A stretch of 5,125 nt of DNA from an uncultured Hungatella sp. (lineage in GTDB: Bacteria; Bacillota; Clostridia; Lachnospirales; Lachnospiraceae). Shown one piece after another: positions 1-5,125 of the stretch. Numbering within the stretch: the first letter of the stretch is position 1; every line of letters starts with the position of its first letter. The translations under genes and the position numbers were made by a program. The stretch spans positions 1-5,125 of the forward strand of contig CAUEKH010000230.1 of assembly GCA_959018155.1 (NCBI GenBank), in the 5' to 3' direction. The notes below the pieces were generated by a model. That model searched no databases, was not told the origin of the DNA, and saw only the letters and a program-made list of their open reading frames with translations.

Positions 1-1
1 G

Positions 2-286
2 GACAGCCAGATGCTGGAAATGGCATTTGTGACAGATTTCATCGGCATGGCGAACAATGCCAGATATTCTGACCCGAAGATGGATGAACTGTTTGCAAAG
101 GCCAGAGTGGAAAATGACAAGGAAGCCAGGGCAAAGCTGTTCGACGAGATCCTCACCAAGGCGCAGGATGAGGCGATTTACGCGGTGCTTTGCAACCCGC
201 TGACACTCTATGCTTACGATTCTAAGTTAAAGTGTCCGGAGTTCCCATTTGAGGCTCTGTATTCTATCTACGATTTCTCCTGGTAG
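2..286 (+). CDS. C-terminal part of a peptide/nickel-type ABC transporter solute-binding protein (partial)
   Basis: This is the last 94 codons of a family-5 solute-binding protein; the N-terminus, with any signal peptide and lipobox, lies upstream of the window. In Gram-positive bacteria such proteins are lipoproteins that capture a peptide, metal complex or similar ligand outside the membrane and deliver it to the permease. The fragment shows the usual C-terminal pattern: a short motif ARYSDPKMDELFAKA (a Y-x-D/N-P-x-x-D-x-L helix start), an amphipathic helix rich in E/K/A with R-x-K-L-F-D-E-I-L, then a strand with a cis-Pro-like NPLTLYAYDSKL segment and a short tail ending YDFSW before a TAG stop. 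The reading frame is open to the first base, so no start is claimed. Immediate linkage to the permease and ATPase genes downstream makes it the likely binding protein of that importer. The family call is firm; the ligand is unknown. Confidence 0.88.
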   Translation, partial: DSQMLEMAFVTDFIGMANNARYSDPKMDELFAKARVENDKEARAKLFDEILTKAQDEAIYAVLCNPLTLYAYDSKLKCPEFPFEALYSIYDFSW

Positions 287-296
287 GGGGCTGCGA

Positions 297-358
297 TTCC
301 CTGCCCTGTGTCAGAGACGGTCTCTTTTCCAGGCCGTCTCCCGCCGCGGGACAGGGAA
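297..358 (+). promoter_or_regulatory. Long intercistronic stem-loop after the binding-protein gene
   Basis: Starting 10 nt after the binding-protein stop, the + strand can fold into one extended hairpin. The outer stem TTCCCTG (297-303) pairs with CAGGGAA (352-358). After one C-A mismatch, 305-310 pairs with 345-350, using two G-U wobbles (307/348 and 309/346). The inner stem GAGACGG (314-320) pairs perfectly with CCGTCTC (334-340), closing a 13-nt loop. The wobbles pair only in RNA copied from the + strand, which fits a transcript structure. No T-run follows, so it does not look like a complete intrinsic terminator. By analogy with other binding-protein-first ABC operons, a hairpin here could protect the upstream mRNA from 3' exonucleases or cause partial termination, so that binding protein is made in excess over the membrane parts. 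That role is inference. Confidence 0.6.
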
Positions 359-380
359 CTGCTGTGTCCGGGCAAAAAAA

Positions 381-532
381 CGGAACGAAAGCTGCAAGCT
401 GGCAGGCCGCCGGAAATCCGGAACGAAAGCTGCAGGCCGGCTGGACGCCAGAAATCCGGAACGAATGCTGCAGGCTGACTGGCCGCCAGAAATCCGGAAC
501 GAAAGCTGCAAGCTGGCAGGCCGCCGGAAATC
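381..532 (+). repeat. Tandem array of four 38-bp repeats in the intergenic gap
   Basis: Four contiguous direct repeats of exactly 38 bp lie at 381-418, 419-456, 457-494 and 495-532, each starting CGGAACGAA and ending GAAATC. Copies 1 and 4 are identical. Copies 2 and 3 each differ from copy 1 at five positions and share three of those changes (unit positions 17, 24 and 32). A degenerate start of a fifth copy (CGGATCG, 533-539) follows. There are no spacers, so it is not a CRISPR array, and 38 is not a multiple of 3, so the copies fall in different reading frames and are not a protein repeat. Copies 2 and 3 each contain a perfect small hairpin, CTGG-(3 nt)-CCAG. At the ends of copies 1 and 4 the junction forms CCGG-AAAT-CCGG. 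Possible readings are a slippage-prone minisatellite, a transcribed structured leader of the permease operon, or a dispersed intergenic repeat family. Confidence 0.93.
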
Positions 533-570
533 CGGATCGCGCCGGCCATCGTGATGTATCAGTGAATTTG

Positions 571-577
571 AAAGGAG
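571..577 (+). promoter_or_regulatory. Ribosome binding site of the first permease gene
   Basis: AAAGGAG lies 7 nt before the ATG at 585. It is a strong Shine-Dalgarno and fixes the start of the DppB-like permease. It comes 38 bp after the end of the 38-bp repeat array, so translation of the permease does not depend on read-through from the binding-protein gene. Confidence 0.85.
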
Positions 578-584
578 TATTTCC

Positions 585-1535
585 ATGGGTAAATACGTGA
601 TAAAGAGGCTTCTCTACATGATTCCCGTCCTGTTTGGAGTGGCGTTTCTGGTATTTGGGATCCTCTCCATGACTCCGGGGGATCCGGGGTCGATTATATT
701 GGGAATTACCGCGGATCCGAAGGACGTGGCGGCGCTGAACGCCCAGTTTGGCTATGACAGGCCCTTTTTAATCCGTTTTTTTAACTATATCGGCGATATC
801 GTGTTCCATTTTGATTTGGGGACTTCCTATCAGAGCCGCGAACCGGTGGTAAATGATATCGTTGCCAGATTCCCCAATACGTTTGTGCTGACGGTGCTCT
901 CCATTTCCTTATCTGCGGTGATCGGAGTGAGTCTGGGGATTATCTCTGCGGTGCGTCAGTATTCTGTGCTGGACCACGTCTGCGTCATTACGGCTCTCGT
1001 CTTCGCATCGGTGCCGGGATTCTGGCTGGGACTGATGCTGATGCTTATTTTCGCTCTCCATTTGGGACTGCTTCCCTCCTACGGCGCAGCCAGCTTAAGA
1101 CATTTTATTCTGCCGACGATCACCATTTCCATGGGGTCCGCGGCCAGCCTTCTGCGGCTTACCCGGTCTGCCATGCTGGAGACGGTGAGGCAGGAATACA
1201 TCAGGACGGCAAAGGCAAAGGGCGCGTCGGAGAAACGGATTATCTGGAAACACGCGCTGAGAAATGCACTGCTTCCGGTTGTCACCTCCTTAGGAACCAG
1301 CTTCGGCGCATCTTTGGGAGGCGCGATTATCGCGGAGACGGTATTTGCCATGCCCGGCATGGGAACGCTCATTACCACGGCTATCCGCCAGAAGGATATC
1401 CCGGTTGTTATGGGGTCAACGCTGTTTCTCGCAGTGCTGTTTTCCCTGATTATTCTTCTCGTCGATGTACTCTATGCGTTTATCGACCCGAGAATCAAAG
1501 CAAAATACAGGAGTGGAGGAAAAGGCCGTGGCTAA
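585..1535 (+). CDS. dppB: ABC transporter permease, DppB/OppB family
   Basis: This is one of the two inner-membrane channel subunits of a peptide/nickel-type ABC importer. The 316-residue length is normal for DppB/OppB. Visible features are a first membrane helix at about 8-28 after a short basic N-terminus (MGKYVIKRLL); the conserved MTPGDP segment at 29-34; the extracellular DLGTSYQSREPV stretch at 77-88, typical of DppB; further hydrophobic segments near 100-122, 131-162, 173-190, 232-257 and 275-300; and the cytoplasmic EAA coupling loop at about 204-231 (EYIRTAKAKGASEKRIIWKH), which docks on the ATPases. It ends with the family DPR motif (301-303) and a Gly/Lys-rich tail. The ATG at 585 is set by AAAGGAG at 571-577. 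It is the first gene of the cassette and overlaps the next gene by 8 nt. The symbol is a family label; the substrate could equally be an oligopeptide, nickel chelate or other solute. Confidence 0.93.
   Translation: MGKYVIKRLLYMIPVLFGVAFLVFGILSMTPGDPGSIILGITADPKDVAALNAQFGYDRPFLIRFFNYIGDIVFHFDLGTSYQSREPVVNDIVARFPNTFVLTVLSISLSAVIGVSLGIISAVRQYSVLDHVCVITALVFASVPGFWLGLMLMLIFALHLGLLPSYGAASLRHFILPTITISMGSAASLLRLTRSAMLETVRQEYIRTAKAKGASEKRIIWKHALRNALLPVVTSLGTSFGASLGGAIIAETVFAMPGMGTLITTAIRQKDIPVVMGSTLFLAVLFSLIILLVDVLYAFIDPRIKAKYRSGGKGRG
1515..1520 (+). promoter_or_regulatory. Ribosome binding site choosing the GTG start of the second permease
   Basis: GGAGGA sits inside the 3' end of the first permease gene, 7 nt before GTG at 1528. 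It supports the GTG over the in-frame ATG at 1465, which has no purine-rich sequence at a suitable distance and would add 21 residues that only read another frame of the upstream gene. Confidence 0.85.
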
Positions 1536-2394
1536 AGGGAAAAAGAAAAACAACTCGCAGCTCTCAGAAATCTGGTGGCGCTATAAGAAAAATAAAGCGG
1601 CCATGATTGGCCTTGCAATCCTTATCTTCATCGTGGCGCTGGCTGTGTTTGCGGATATGATTACGCCGTATTCCAAATGTATTGAGCAGGCAGGGGCGGA
1701 CCGCCTTCTGTGGCCTGGTCCGGGCCATTTATTCGGGACAGATGAATACGGGAGGGACTTATTTGCCAGAGTGGTGCACGGTTCCAGATACTCCCTGTTC
1801 ATCGGCGTGGCGACCAGCTTGATGGCCCTGGTGGCCGGAGCAGTCCTGGGCGCCAGCGCCGGCTATTTCGGTGGTATGGTGGACAATGTTATCTGCAGGA
1901 TTGTGGATGTCTTCATGTGCGTCCCGCCCATCCTCCTGTCCCTGGCCGTGGTGGCGGCACTGGGGACGAATTTAAAAAATCTGATCATCGCGATCACGGT
2001 CTCCTGTATTCCGGGAAATGTAAGGCTGATCCGTTCGGTCGTTCTGACCGTGGCGGAACAGGACTATATCAGGGCCGCGAAATCGTACGGGACTTCAAAT
2101 TTCCGGATTATTTTCCGGTATGTGCTGCCAAACGCCATGGGGCCTATTATTGTCAACACAACCATGGGAATCTCGGGAATGATTCTTTCCGCCGCCGGCT
2201 TAAGCTTTATCGGTATGGGAATCCAGCCCCCGTCTCCGGAGTGGGGCGCTCTTTTATCGGATGCGCAGAAATATATGTTCACATCCCCGTATCTGCTGTT
2301 TTTCCCGGGCATTTTTATCATACTCGCCTCGCTCTCCTTTAATCTGGTGGGAGACGGCTTGACCGACGCCCTGGACCCGAAGCTTAAGGATTAG
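1528..2394 (+). CDS. dppC: ABC transporter permease, DppC/OppC family
   Basis: This is the second channel subunit, expected to pair with the DppB-like protein. From the GTG start it is 288 residues, normal for DppC. It has a Lys-rich cytoplasmic N-terminus (AKGKKKNN), then the OppC N-terminal helix region (W16-x-R18-YKKNKAA) leading into a first membrane helix at about 24-44. The conserved HLFGTDEYGRDLFARVVHG motif lies at 67-85. Further membrane segments are near 88-113, 130-147, 150-168, 208-230 and 253-275. The EAA coupling loop at about 179-206 starts DYIRAAKSYGTS and ends VLPNAMGP. The C-terminus carries the family GDGLTDALDPKL motif (275-286). The start overlaps the dppB-like stop by 8 nt, so translation is probably coupled. 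An ATG at 1465 is in frame, but it lies inside dppB without a ribosome binding site. Confidence 0.93.
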   Translation: MAKGKKKNNSQLSEIWWRYKKNKAAMIGLAILIFIVALAVFADMITPYSKCIEQAGADRLLWPGPGHLFGTDEYGRDLFARVVHGSRYSLFIGVATSLMALVAGAVLGASAGYFGGMVDNVICRIVDVFMCVPPILLSLAVVAALGTNLKNLIIAITVSCIPGNVRLIRSVVLTVAEQDYIRAAKSYGTSNFRIIFRYVLPNAMGPIIVNTTMGISGMILSAAGLSFIGMGIQPPSPEWGALLSDAQKYMFTSPYLLFFPGIFIILASLSFNLVGDGLTDALDPKLKD

Positions 2395-2398
2395 GAGG
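2393..2398 (+). promoter_or_regulatory. Ribosome binding site of the first ATPase gene, overlapping the upstream stop codon
   Basis: A perfect AGGAGG is built into the TAG stop of the second permease gene (2392-2394). It lies 8 nt before ATG 2407 and 11 nt before ATG 2410. The spacing favours 2407. The overlap implies that ribosomes finishing the permease are positioned to start the ATPase. Confidence 0.85.
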
Positions 2399-2406
2399 TA
2401 AGCGGA

Positions 2407-3432
2407 ATGATGAAGGATACAGTATTGCAGGTTGACCATTTATCCGTCATTTACAGGACGGATTTTGAGACGGTCCGCGCCGTCAATGGAATCAGCTTTT
2501 CCATCGAAAAAGGAAAGACTCTGGGGCTTGTGGGAGAGACGGGAGCCGGAAAGACGACGACCGCCCTTTCTGTCTTAAAGCTGCTGCCGGAGCGGACCGC
2601 TAAGATTACGGAGGGTTCCATCCGGTTTGAAGGAAAGGATCTGACGTCTCTCACGGATAAAGAGATGGAGAAAATCCGCGGAGAGAAGATTTCCATGATA
2701 TTTCAGGAGCCGATGACGGCCTTAAATCCCGTCCTGACGGTGGGAGATCAGATTGCCGAGGCGCTTCTCTTACATAATCCGACCCAGTCGTCCCAGAAGG
2801 AAATCGAGAAAAAGGTGGATGAGACACTGGAAATGGTGGGAATCCCGAAGGAGCGGAAGCATGAATATCCCCACCAGTTTTCCGGCGGCATGAGACAGCG
2901 CGTCGTCATTGCCATCGCCCTTGTCTGCAACCCTCTTCTTCTGATTGCGGATGAGCCTACCACGGCGCTGGACGTGACCATCCAGGCGCAGATTCTCAGC
3001 ATGATCTGCGAACTTCAGAGAAAATACGGCACCTCCGTGATCATGATCACCCATGATTTAGGCGTGGTGGCCGAGACGTGCGACAATGTGGCGATCATGT
3101 ATGCCGGGGAGATTGTAGAGTACGGCACGCTGGCGGATATCTTCTCCGATAAGGCGCACCATCCCTATACCGACGGGCTTTTTGCCTCGATTCCAAGCCT
3201 GACCGGCCATACGAGACGGCTTCATCCCATCGAGGGGCTGCTGCCGGATCCCACCAATCTGCCGGAAGGGTGCAAATTTTCTCCCAGATGCACGAAATGT
3301 ATGGAGATTTGTAAAAAAATGGAACCGCCGGTATACGAGGAGGGCGGCCATTTGATCCGCTGCCATCTGTATTCCGAAGAGATAAGCGGAAACGGGCAGA
3401 AGAACCGGCTTACGGGCAAGGAGGAAAAATAA
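2407..3432 (+). CDS. dppD: ABC transporter ATPase, DppD/OppD family
   Basis: This is a cytoplasmic ATPase subunit of the importer, 341 residues, a usual length for DppD. All nucleotide-binding elements are present in order: Walker [10 protein letters not shown] (43-51), Q-loop glutamine Q100 in [15 protein letters not shown] signature FSGGMRQR (158-165; the SGGM form is usual in this family), Walker B LLLIADEP (177-184) with catalytic E183, D-loop ALDV, and H-loop H216 in MITHDLGVV. The C-terminal oligopeptide-transporter extension starts near HHPYTDGL (251-258). It carries the Cys set C289, C295, C302 and C319 (spacing C-x5-C-x6-C-x16-C), which in related Opp/Dpp ATPases binds a [4Fe-4S] cluster, plus an extra C298. 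Two adjacent ATGs (2407, 2410) could start it. Its stop overlaps the next ATG by one base. It is expected to heterodimerise with the DppF-like ATPase. Confidence 0.95.
   Translation: MMKDTVLQVDHLSVIYRTDFETVRAVNGISFSIEKGKTLGLVGETGAGKTTTALSVLKLLPERTAKITEGSIRFEGKDLTSLTDKEMEKIRGEKISMIFQEPMTALNPVLTVGDQIAEALLLHNPTQSSQKEIEKKVDETLEMVGIPKERKHEYPHQFSGGMRQRVVIAIALVCNPLLLIADEPTTALDVTIQAQILSMICELQRKYGTSVIMITHDLGVVAETCDNVAIMYAGEIVEYGTLADIFSDKAHHPYTDGLFASIPSLTGHTRRLHPIEGLLPDPTNLPEGCKFSPRCTKCMEICKKMEPPVYEEGGHLIRCHLYSEEISGNGQKNRLTGKEEK
3418..3424 (+). promoter_or_regulatory. Ribosome binding site of the second ATPase gene
   Basis: AAGGAGG, within the last codons of the first ATPase gene, lies 7 nt before ATG 3432 and fixes that start. 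The stop and start share one base (TAATG), a classic translational-coupling arrangement. Confidence 0.85.
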
Positions 3433-4382
3433 TGTCAGAGATACTGTTGGATGTAAGACATTTAAAGAAATATTTCAGCACCCCCGGCGGTATGCTTCAT
3501 GCGGTGGATGACGTGAGTTTCCAAATCGAGAAGGGAAAGACCCACGGCGTGGTGGGGGAGTCGGGCTGCGGCAAATCCACGCTTGGCGGGACGATCCTCT
3601 GTCTCGACGAGCCCACTGAGGGAGAGATCCTGTTTGACGGCAGCGATGTGGCGAAGCTTGGCAGAAAAGAATTTAAGAAGGTACGGCCGAAGATGCAGAT
3701 GATATTCCAGGATCCGTATTCCAGCTTAAATGGAAGGATGAACGTCAGGCAGCTCATTGCCGAGCCGCTGATAGTCAACAAAATCTGCAAAGACAGGCAT
3801 GAGATCGATTTGAGAGTCAGAAAAATGATGGAGACGGTCGGTCTGGCTGAACGGCTTGCCACCGCGTACCCTCATGAACTGGACGGAGGGCGGAGACAGA
3901 GAATCGGAATTGCCAGAGCCTTAATCCTAGACCCGGTCTTTGTGGTGTGTGACGAGCCGGTTTCCGCCCTGGATGTGTCCATCCAGGCGCAGATACTCAA
4001 TCTTCTTATGGATTTACAGGAACAGATGGATTTAACCTATCTTTTTATCACCCACGATTTATCGGTGGTGCGCCATATTTCCGACGAGATTATGGTGATG
4101 TATCTCGGAAAATGCGTGGAGCGGGCGAAGGCGGATGAACTGTTCTCAAATCCCCTCCATCCTTACACGAAAGCGCTTTTAGCCGCAATCCCGGTTCCCA
4201 GCGCAGAGTCGAGGAATAAGCCCAGGGAACTTCTCCAGGGCGAGGTGACGAGCCCGGTAAATCCCAGGCCGGGATGCCGGTTTGCCGCCCGCTGCCCGTT
4301 TGTGAAACCGCAATGCGGCATGGGGGAGATTCCGCTTGTGGAGGTGACTCCGGGGCATTTCGTATCGTGCCTGGAAATCTGA
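3432..4382 (+). CDS. dppF: ABC transporter ATPase, DppF/OppF family, with Asp in the ABC signature
   Basis: This is the partner cytoplasmic ATPase, 316 residues. Walker A is GESGCGKST (42-50), the Q-loop glutamine is Q93 in MIFQDPYSSLN (the DppF hallmark), Walker B is VFVVCDEP (169-176) with catalytic E175, the D-loop is SALDV and the H-loop histidine is H208 in FITHDLSVV. The ABC signature reads LDGGRRQR (150-157): the usual Ser of LSGGQ is Asp at D151 (codon 3882-3884), while both glycines and the QR remain. In the head-to-tail dimer this signature faces the Walker A of the DppD-like subunit, so that ATP site may be slower or regulatory. The C-terminal extension has HPYTKALL (243-250) and four Cys (C282, C288, C295, C313; C-x5-C-x6-C-x17-C), matching a [4Fe-4S] site. 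It is the last gene of the cassette; 109 bp separate it from the flavoprotein gene. Confidence 0.94.
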   Translation: MSEILLDVRHLKKYFSTPGGMLHAVDDVSFQIEKGKTHGVVGESGCGKSTLGGTILCLDEPTEGEILFDGSDVAKLGRKEFKKVRPKMQMIFQDPYSSLNGRMNVRQLIAEPLIVNKICKDRHEIDLRVRKMMETVGLAERLATAYPHELDGGRRQRIGIARALILDPVFVVCDEPVSALDVSIQAQILNLLMDLQEQMDLTYLFITHDLSVVRHISDEIMVMYLGKCVERAKADELFSNPLHPYTKALLAAIPVPSAESRNKPRELLQGEVTSPVNPRPGCRFAARCPFVKPQCGMGEIPLVEVTPGHFVSCLEI

Positions 4383-4441
4383 AAACAGGATTCAGATAAA
4401 CAGTTCTGGAATACCGAAATCCTGGAGCGTTAAAAAGAATC

Positions 4442-4470
4442 TTGAACCCAGATTAGATTATAAATTTTAT
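4442..4470 (+). promoter_or_regulatory. Weak candidate promoter for the flavoprotein gene
   Basis: The gap between the last ATPase and the flavoprotein turns AT-rich at 4430-4475. TTGAAC (4442-4447), 17 bp, then TTTTAT (4465-4470) matches a sigma-A promoter at 4 or 5 of 6 positions in the first box and 4 of 6 in the second. A better -10 match, TATATT (4468-4473), has an over-long 20-bp spacer. Initiation near 4477 would leave a leader of about 15 nt with the GAGG at 4482-4485. The alternative is simple read-through from the transporter genes; no convincing terminator separates them. Confidence 0.25.
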
Positions 4471-4481
4471 ATTATGGAAAT

Positions 4482-4485
4482 GAGG
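4482..4485 (+). promoter_or_regulatory. Ribosome binding site choosing the flavoprotein start
   Basis: GAGG ends 6 nt before ATG 4492. Two other in-frame ATGs (4474 and 4480) would add six or four residues, but they follow AT-rich sequence without a Shine-Dalgarno, so 4492 is preferred. The site is weaker than those of the transporter genes. Confidence 0.55.
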
Positions 4486-4491
4486 AAAATC

Positions 4492-5125
4492 ATGACGGAA
4501 CAGACATATATCTGGCCTTATGAAAATGAGGTCGGGGAAGAAGAAATCGTGAAAAGTGACGTTCTCGTCCTGGGAGGCGGATTGTCCGGCTGTTTTGCGG
4601 CCATCGCGGCCGCCCGGAAGGGAAAGAGCGTAGTCCTGGTTGAAAAGGGGGCGGTGGAGCGGAGCGGTTCCGCCGGCACCGGCTTCGACCACTGGGAGTC
4701 CGCCTGCACCAATCCGTGTTCTAAGGTGACTCCGGAGGAGATTGCGGAGGCGTACGTCAATGAGCAGGACTGGTACAGCAACGGGATCGCCCATTACATC
4801 GAGTGCCGGGAGGGGTATGACCGCCTTCTGGACATTGAGTCATTTGGCGGAAAAATTCGTGACACGGAGGATGAATTTGCCGGAGCCGAATTCCGGGACG
4901 AGACGACGAAGCTGATGTTTGCCTACGATTATAAGAACTGCTTCACCCTCCGCGTCTGGGGATCCACCTTCAAACCGGCTCTGTTAAAAGAGTTGAAGCG
5001 TCTCGGTGTGAAAATCATGGATCGGACGGAGGCCACCGCGCTGCTGACCACAGTGGCTGACGGCAAACCGCGGGGGGCTGGAGCCTGCGGGATGAACGTC
5101 CATACCGGGAAATTTTATATTTTTC
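4492..5125 (+). CDS. FAD-dependent oxidoreductase, fumarate reductase / SdhA / AprA-type flavoprotein (5' part)
   Basis: The first 211 codons of a flavoprotein run off the window without a stop; full members of this superfamily are usually 450-650 residues. After a short acidic lead (1-22), the FAD-binding Rossmann fold starts DVLVLGGGLSGCFAA (23-37), with the G-x-G-x-x-G at G28, G30 and G33, and the acidic residue expected to bind the FAD ribose at E51 in VVLVEKG. The segment ERSGSAGTGFDHW (56-68) occupies the flavin-contacting RSG-x-A-x-G position of FrdA/AprA proteins. The later GSTFKPALLKELKRLGVKI and GACGMNVHTGKFYIF stretches fit the second FAD-contact region. There is no signal peptide or heme domain at the N-terminus, so it is probably cytoplasmic. 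The catalytic and substrate-binding residues lie beyond the window, so fumarate reductase, an AprA-like subunit paired with a ferredoxin, or another dehydrogenase are all possible. Confidence 0.87.
   Translation, partial: MTEQTYIWPYENEVGEEEIVKSDVLVLGGGLSGCFAAIAAARKGKSVVLVEKGAVERSGSAGTGFDHWESACTNPCSKVTPEEIAEAYVNEQDWYSNGIAHYIECREGYDRLLDIESFGGKIRDTEDEFAGAEFRDETTKLMFAYDYKNCFTLRVWGSTFKPALLKELKRLGVKIMDRTEATALLTTVADGKPRGAGACGMNVHTGKFYIF

Noticed and set aside
297..380. Intrinsic terminator after the binding-protein gene
   Set aside because: The stem is strong, but no T-run follows on the + strand. The A7 run at 374-380 would act only for the opposite strand and lies on the wrong side of the hairpin for it.
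381..532. CRISPR array
   Set aside because: The repeat units abut with no spacers and vary among themselves; no cas genes are present.
533..584. Separate promoter directly upstream of the first permease
   Set aside because: I found no -35/-10 pair with acceptable spacing between the repeats and the ribosome binding site; a promoter within the repeats also has no visible support.
249..600. Several open reading frames of 78-101 codons on both strands across the repeat region
   Set aside because: They are open because the 38-bp unit lacks stops in most frames. The translations are Arg/Cys/Pro-rich repeats that shift frame with every unit, they lack ribosome binding sites, and one overlaps the real binding-protein stop. 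They are not genes.
1465..1527. Longer N-terminus of the second permease from ATG 1465
   Set aside because: There is no Shine-Dalgarno, a 71-nt overlap with the upstream gene would be needed, and the extra residues do not resemble a DppC N-terminus. GTG 1528 has GGAGGA at ideal spacing.
3497..3862. Long antisense open frames inside the ATPase and flavoprotein genes (for example 3497-3862 and 4453-4794 on the - strand)
   Set aside because: They are reverse-strand shadows of strongly conserved + strand genes, without ribosome binding sites or recognisable protein features.
4386..4424. Hairpin CAGGATT (4386-4392) with AATCCTG (4418-4424) as a terminator of the transporter operon
   Set aside because: The loop is 25 nt, the stem only 7 bp, and no T-run follows; it could be chance.

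Overview
The window looks like a piece of a Firmicutes chromosome, most likely a gut-type Clostridia / Lachnospiraceae. This rests on strong AGGAGG-type ribosome binding sites at 6-8 nt spacing, a mixed codon usage of moderate GC with AGG/AGA arginine and TTA leucine codons, and protein sequence style. I could not test the taxonomy by search. All convincing genes lie on the + strand.

Layout: (1) 2-286, the last 94 codons of a family-5 (peptide/nickel type) extracellular solute-binding protein. (2) 287-584, a 298-bp non-coding gap holding a long imperfect stem-loop (297-358) and then four head-to-tail copies of a 38-bp repeat (381-532). (3) 585-4382, a tightly packed ABC importer cassette: two permeases (DppB-like, DppC-like) and two ATPases (DppD-like, DppF-like), joined by overlaps or a 12-nt gap. 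(4) 4383-4491, a short AT-rich gap with a weak possible promoter. (5) 4492 to the window end, the first 211 codons of an FAD-dependent oxidoreductase of the fumarate reductase / succinate dehydrogenase / adenylylsulfate reductase flavoprotein superfamily, cut by the window edge.

Together, items 1 and 3 form a complete DppABCDF/OppABCDF-type importer: a lipid-anchored binding protein hands substrate to a two-permease channel driven by a DppD/DppF ATPase pair. The substrate (dipeptide, oligopeptide, nickel complex or another small molecule) cannot be read from the sequence. The adjacent flavoprotein suggests, but does not prove, that the imported compound is reduced or oxidised in the cytoplasm.

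Most of the window is ordinary transporter sequence. The parts worth a second look are the binding-protein/permease gap (stem-loop plus tandem 38-mers), the DppF-like ATPase with Asp in place of Ser in its ABC signature, and the transporter-flavoprotein pairing. I see no clear evidence of a wholly new system.
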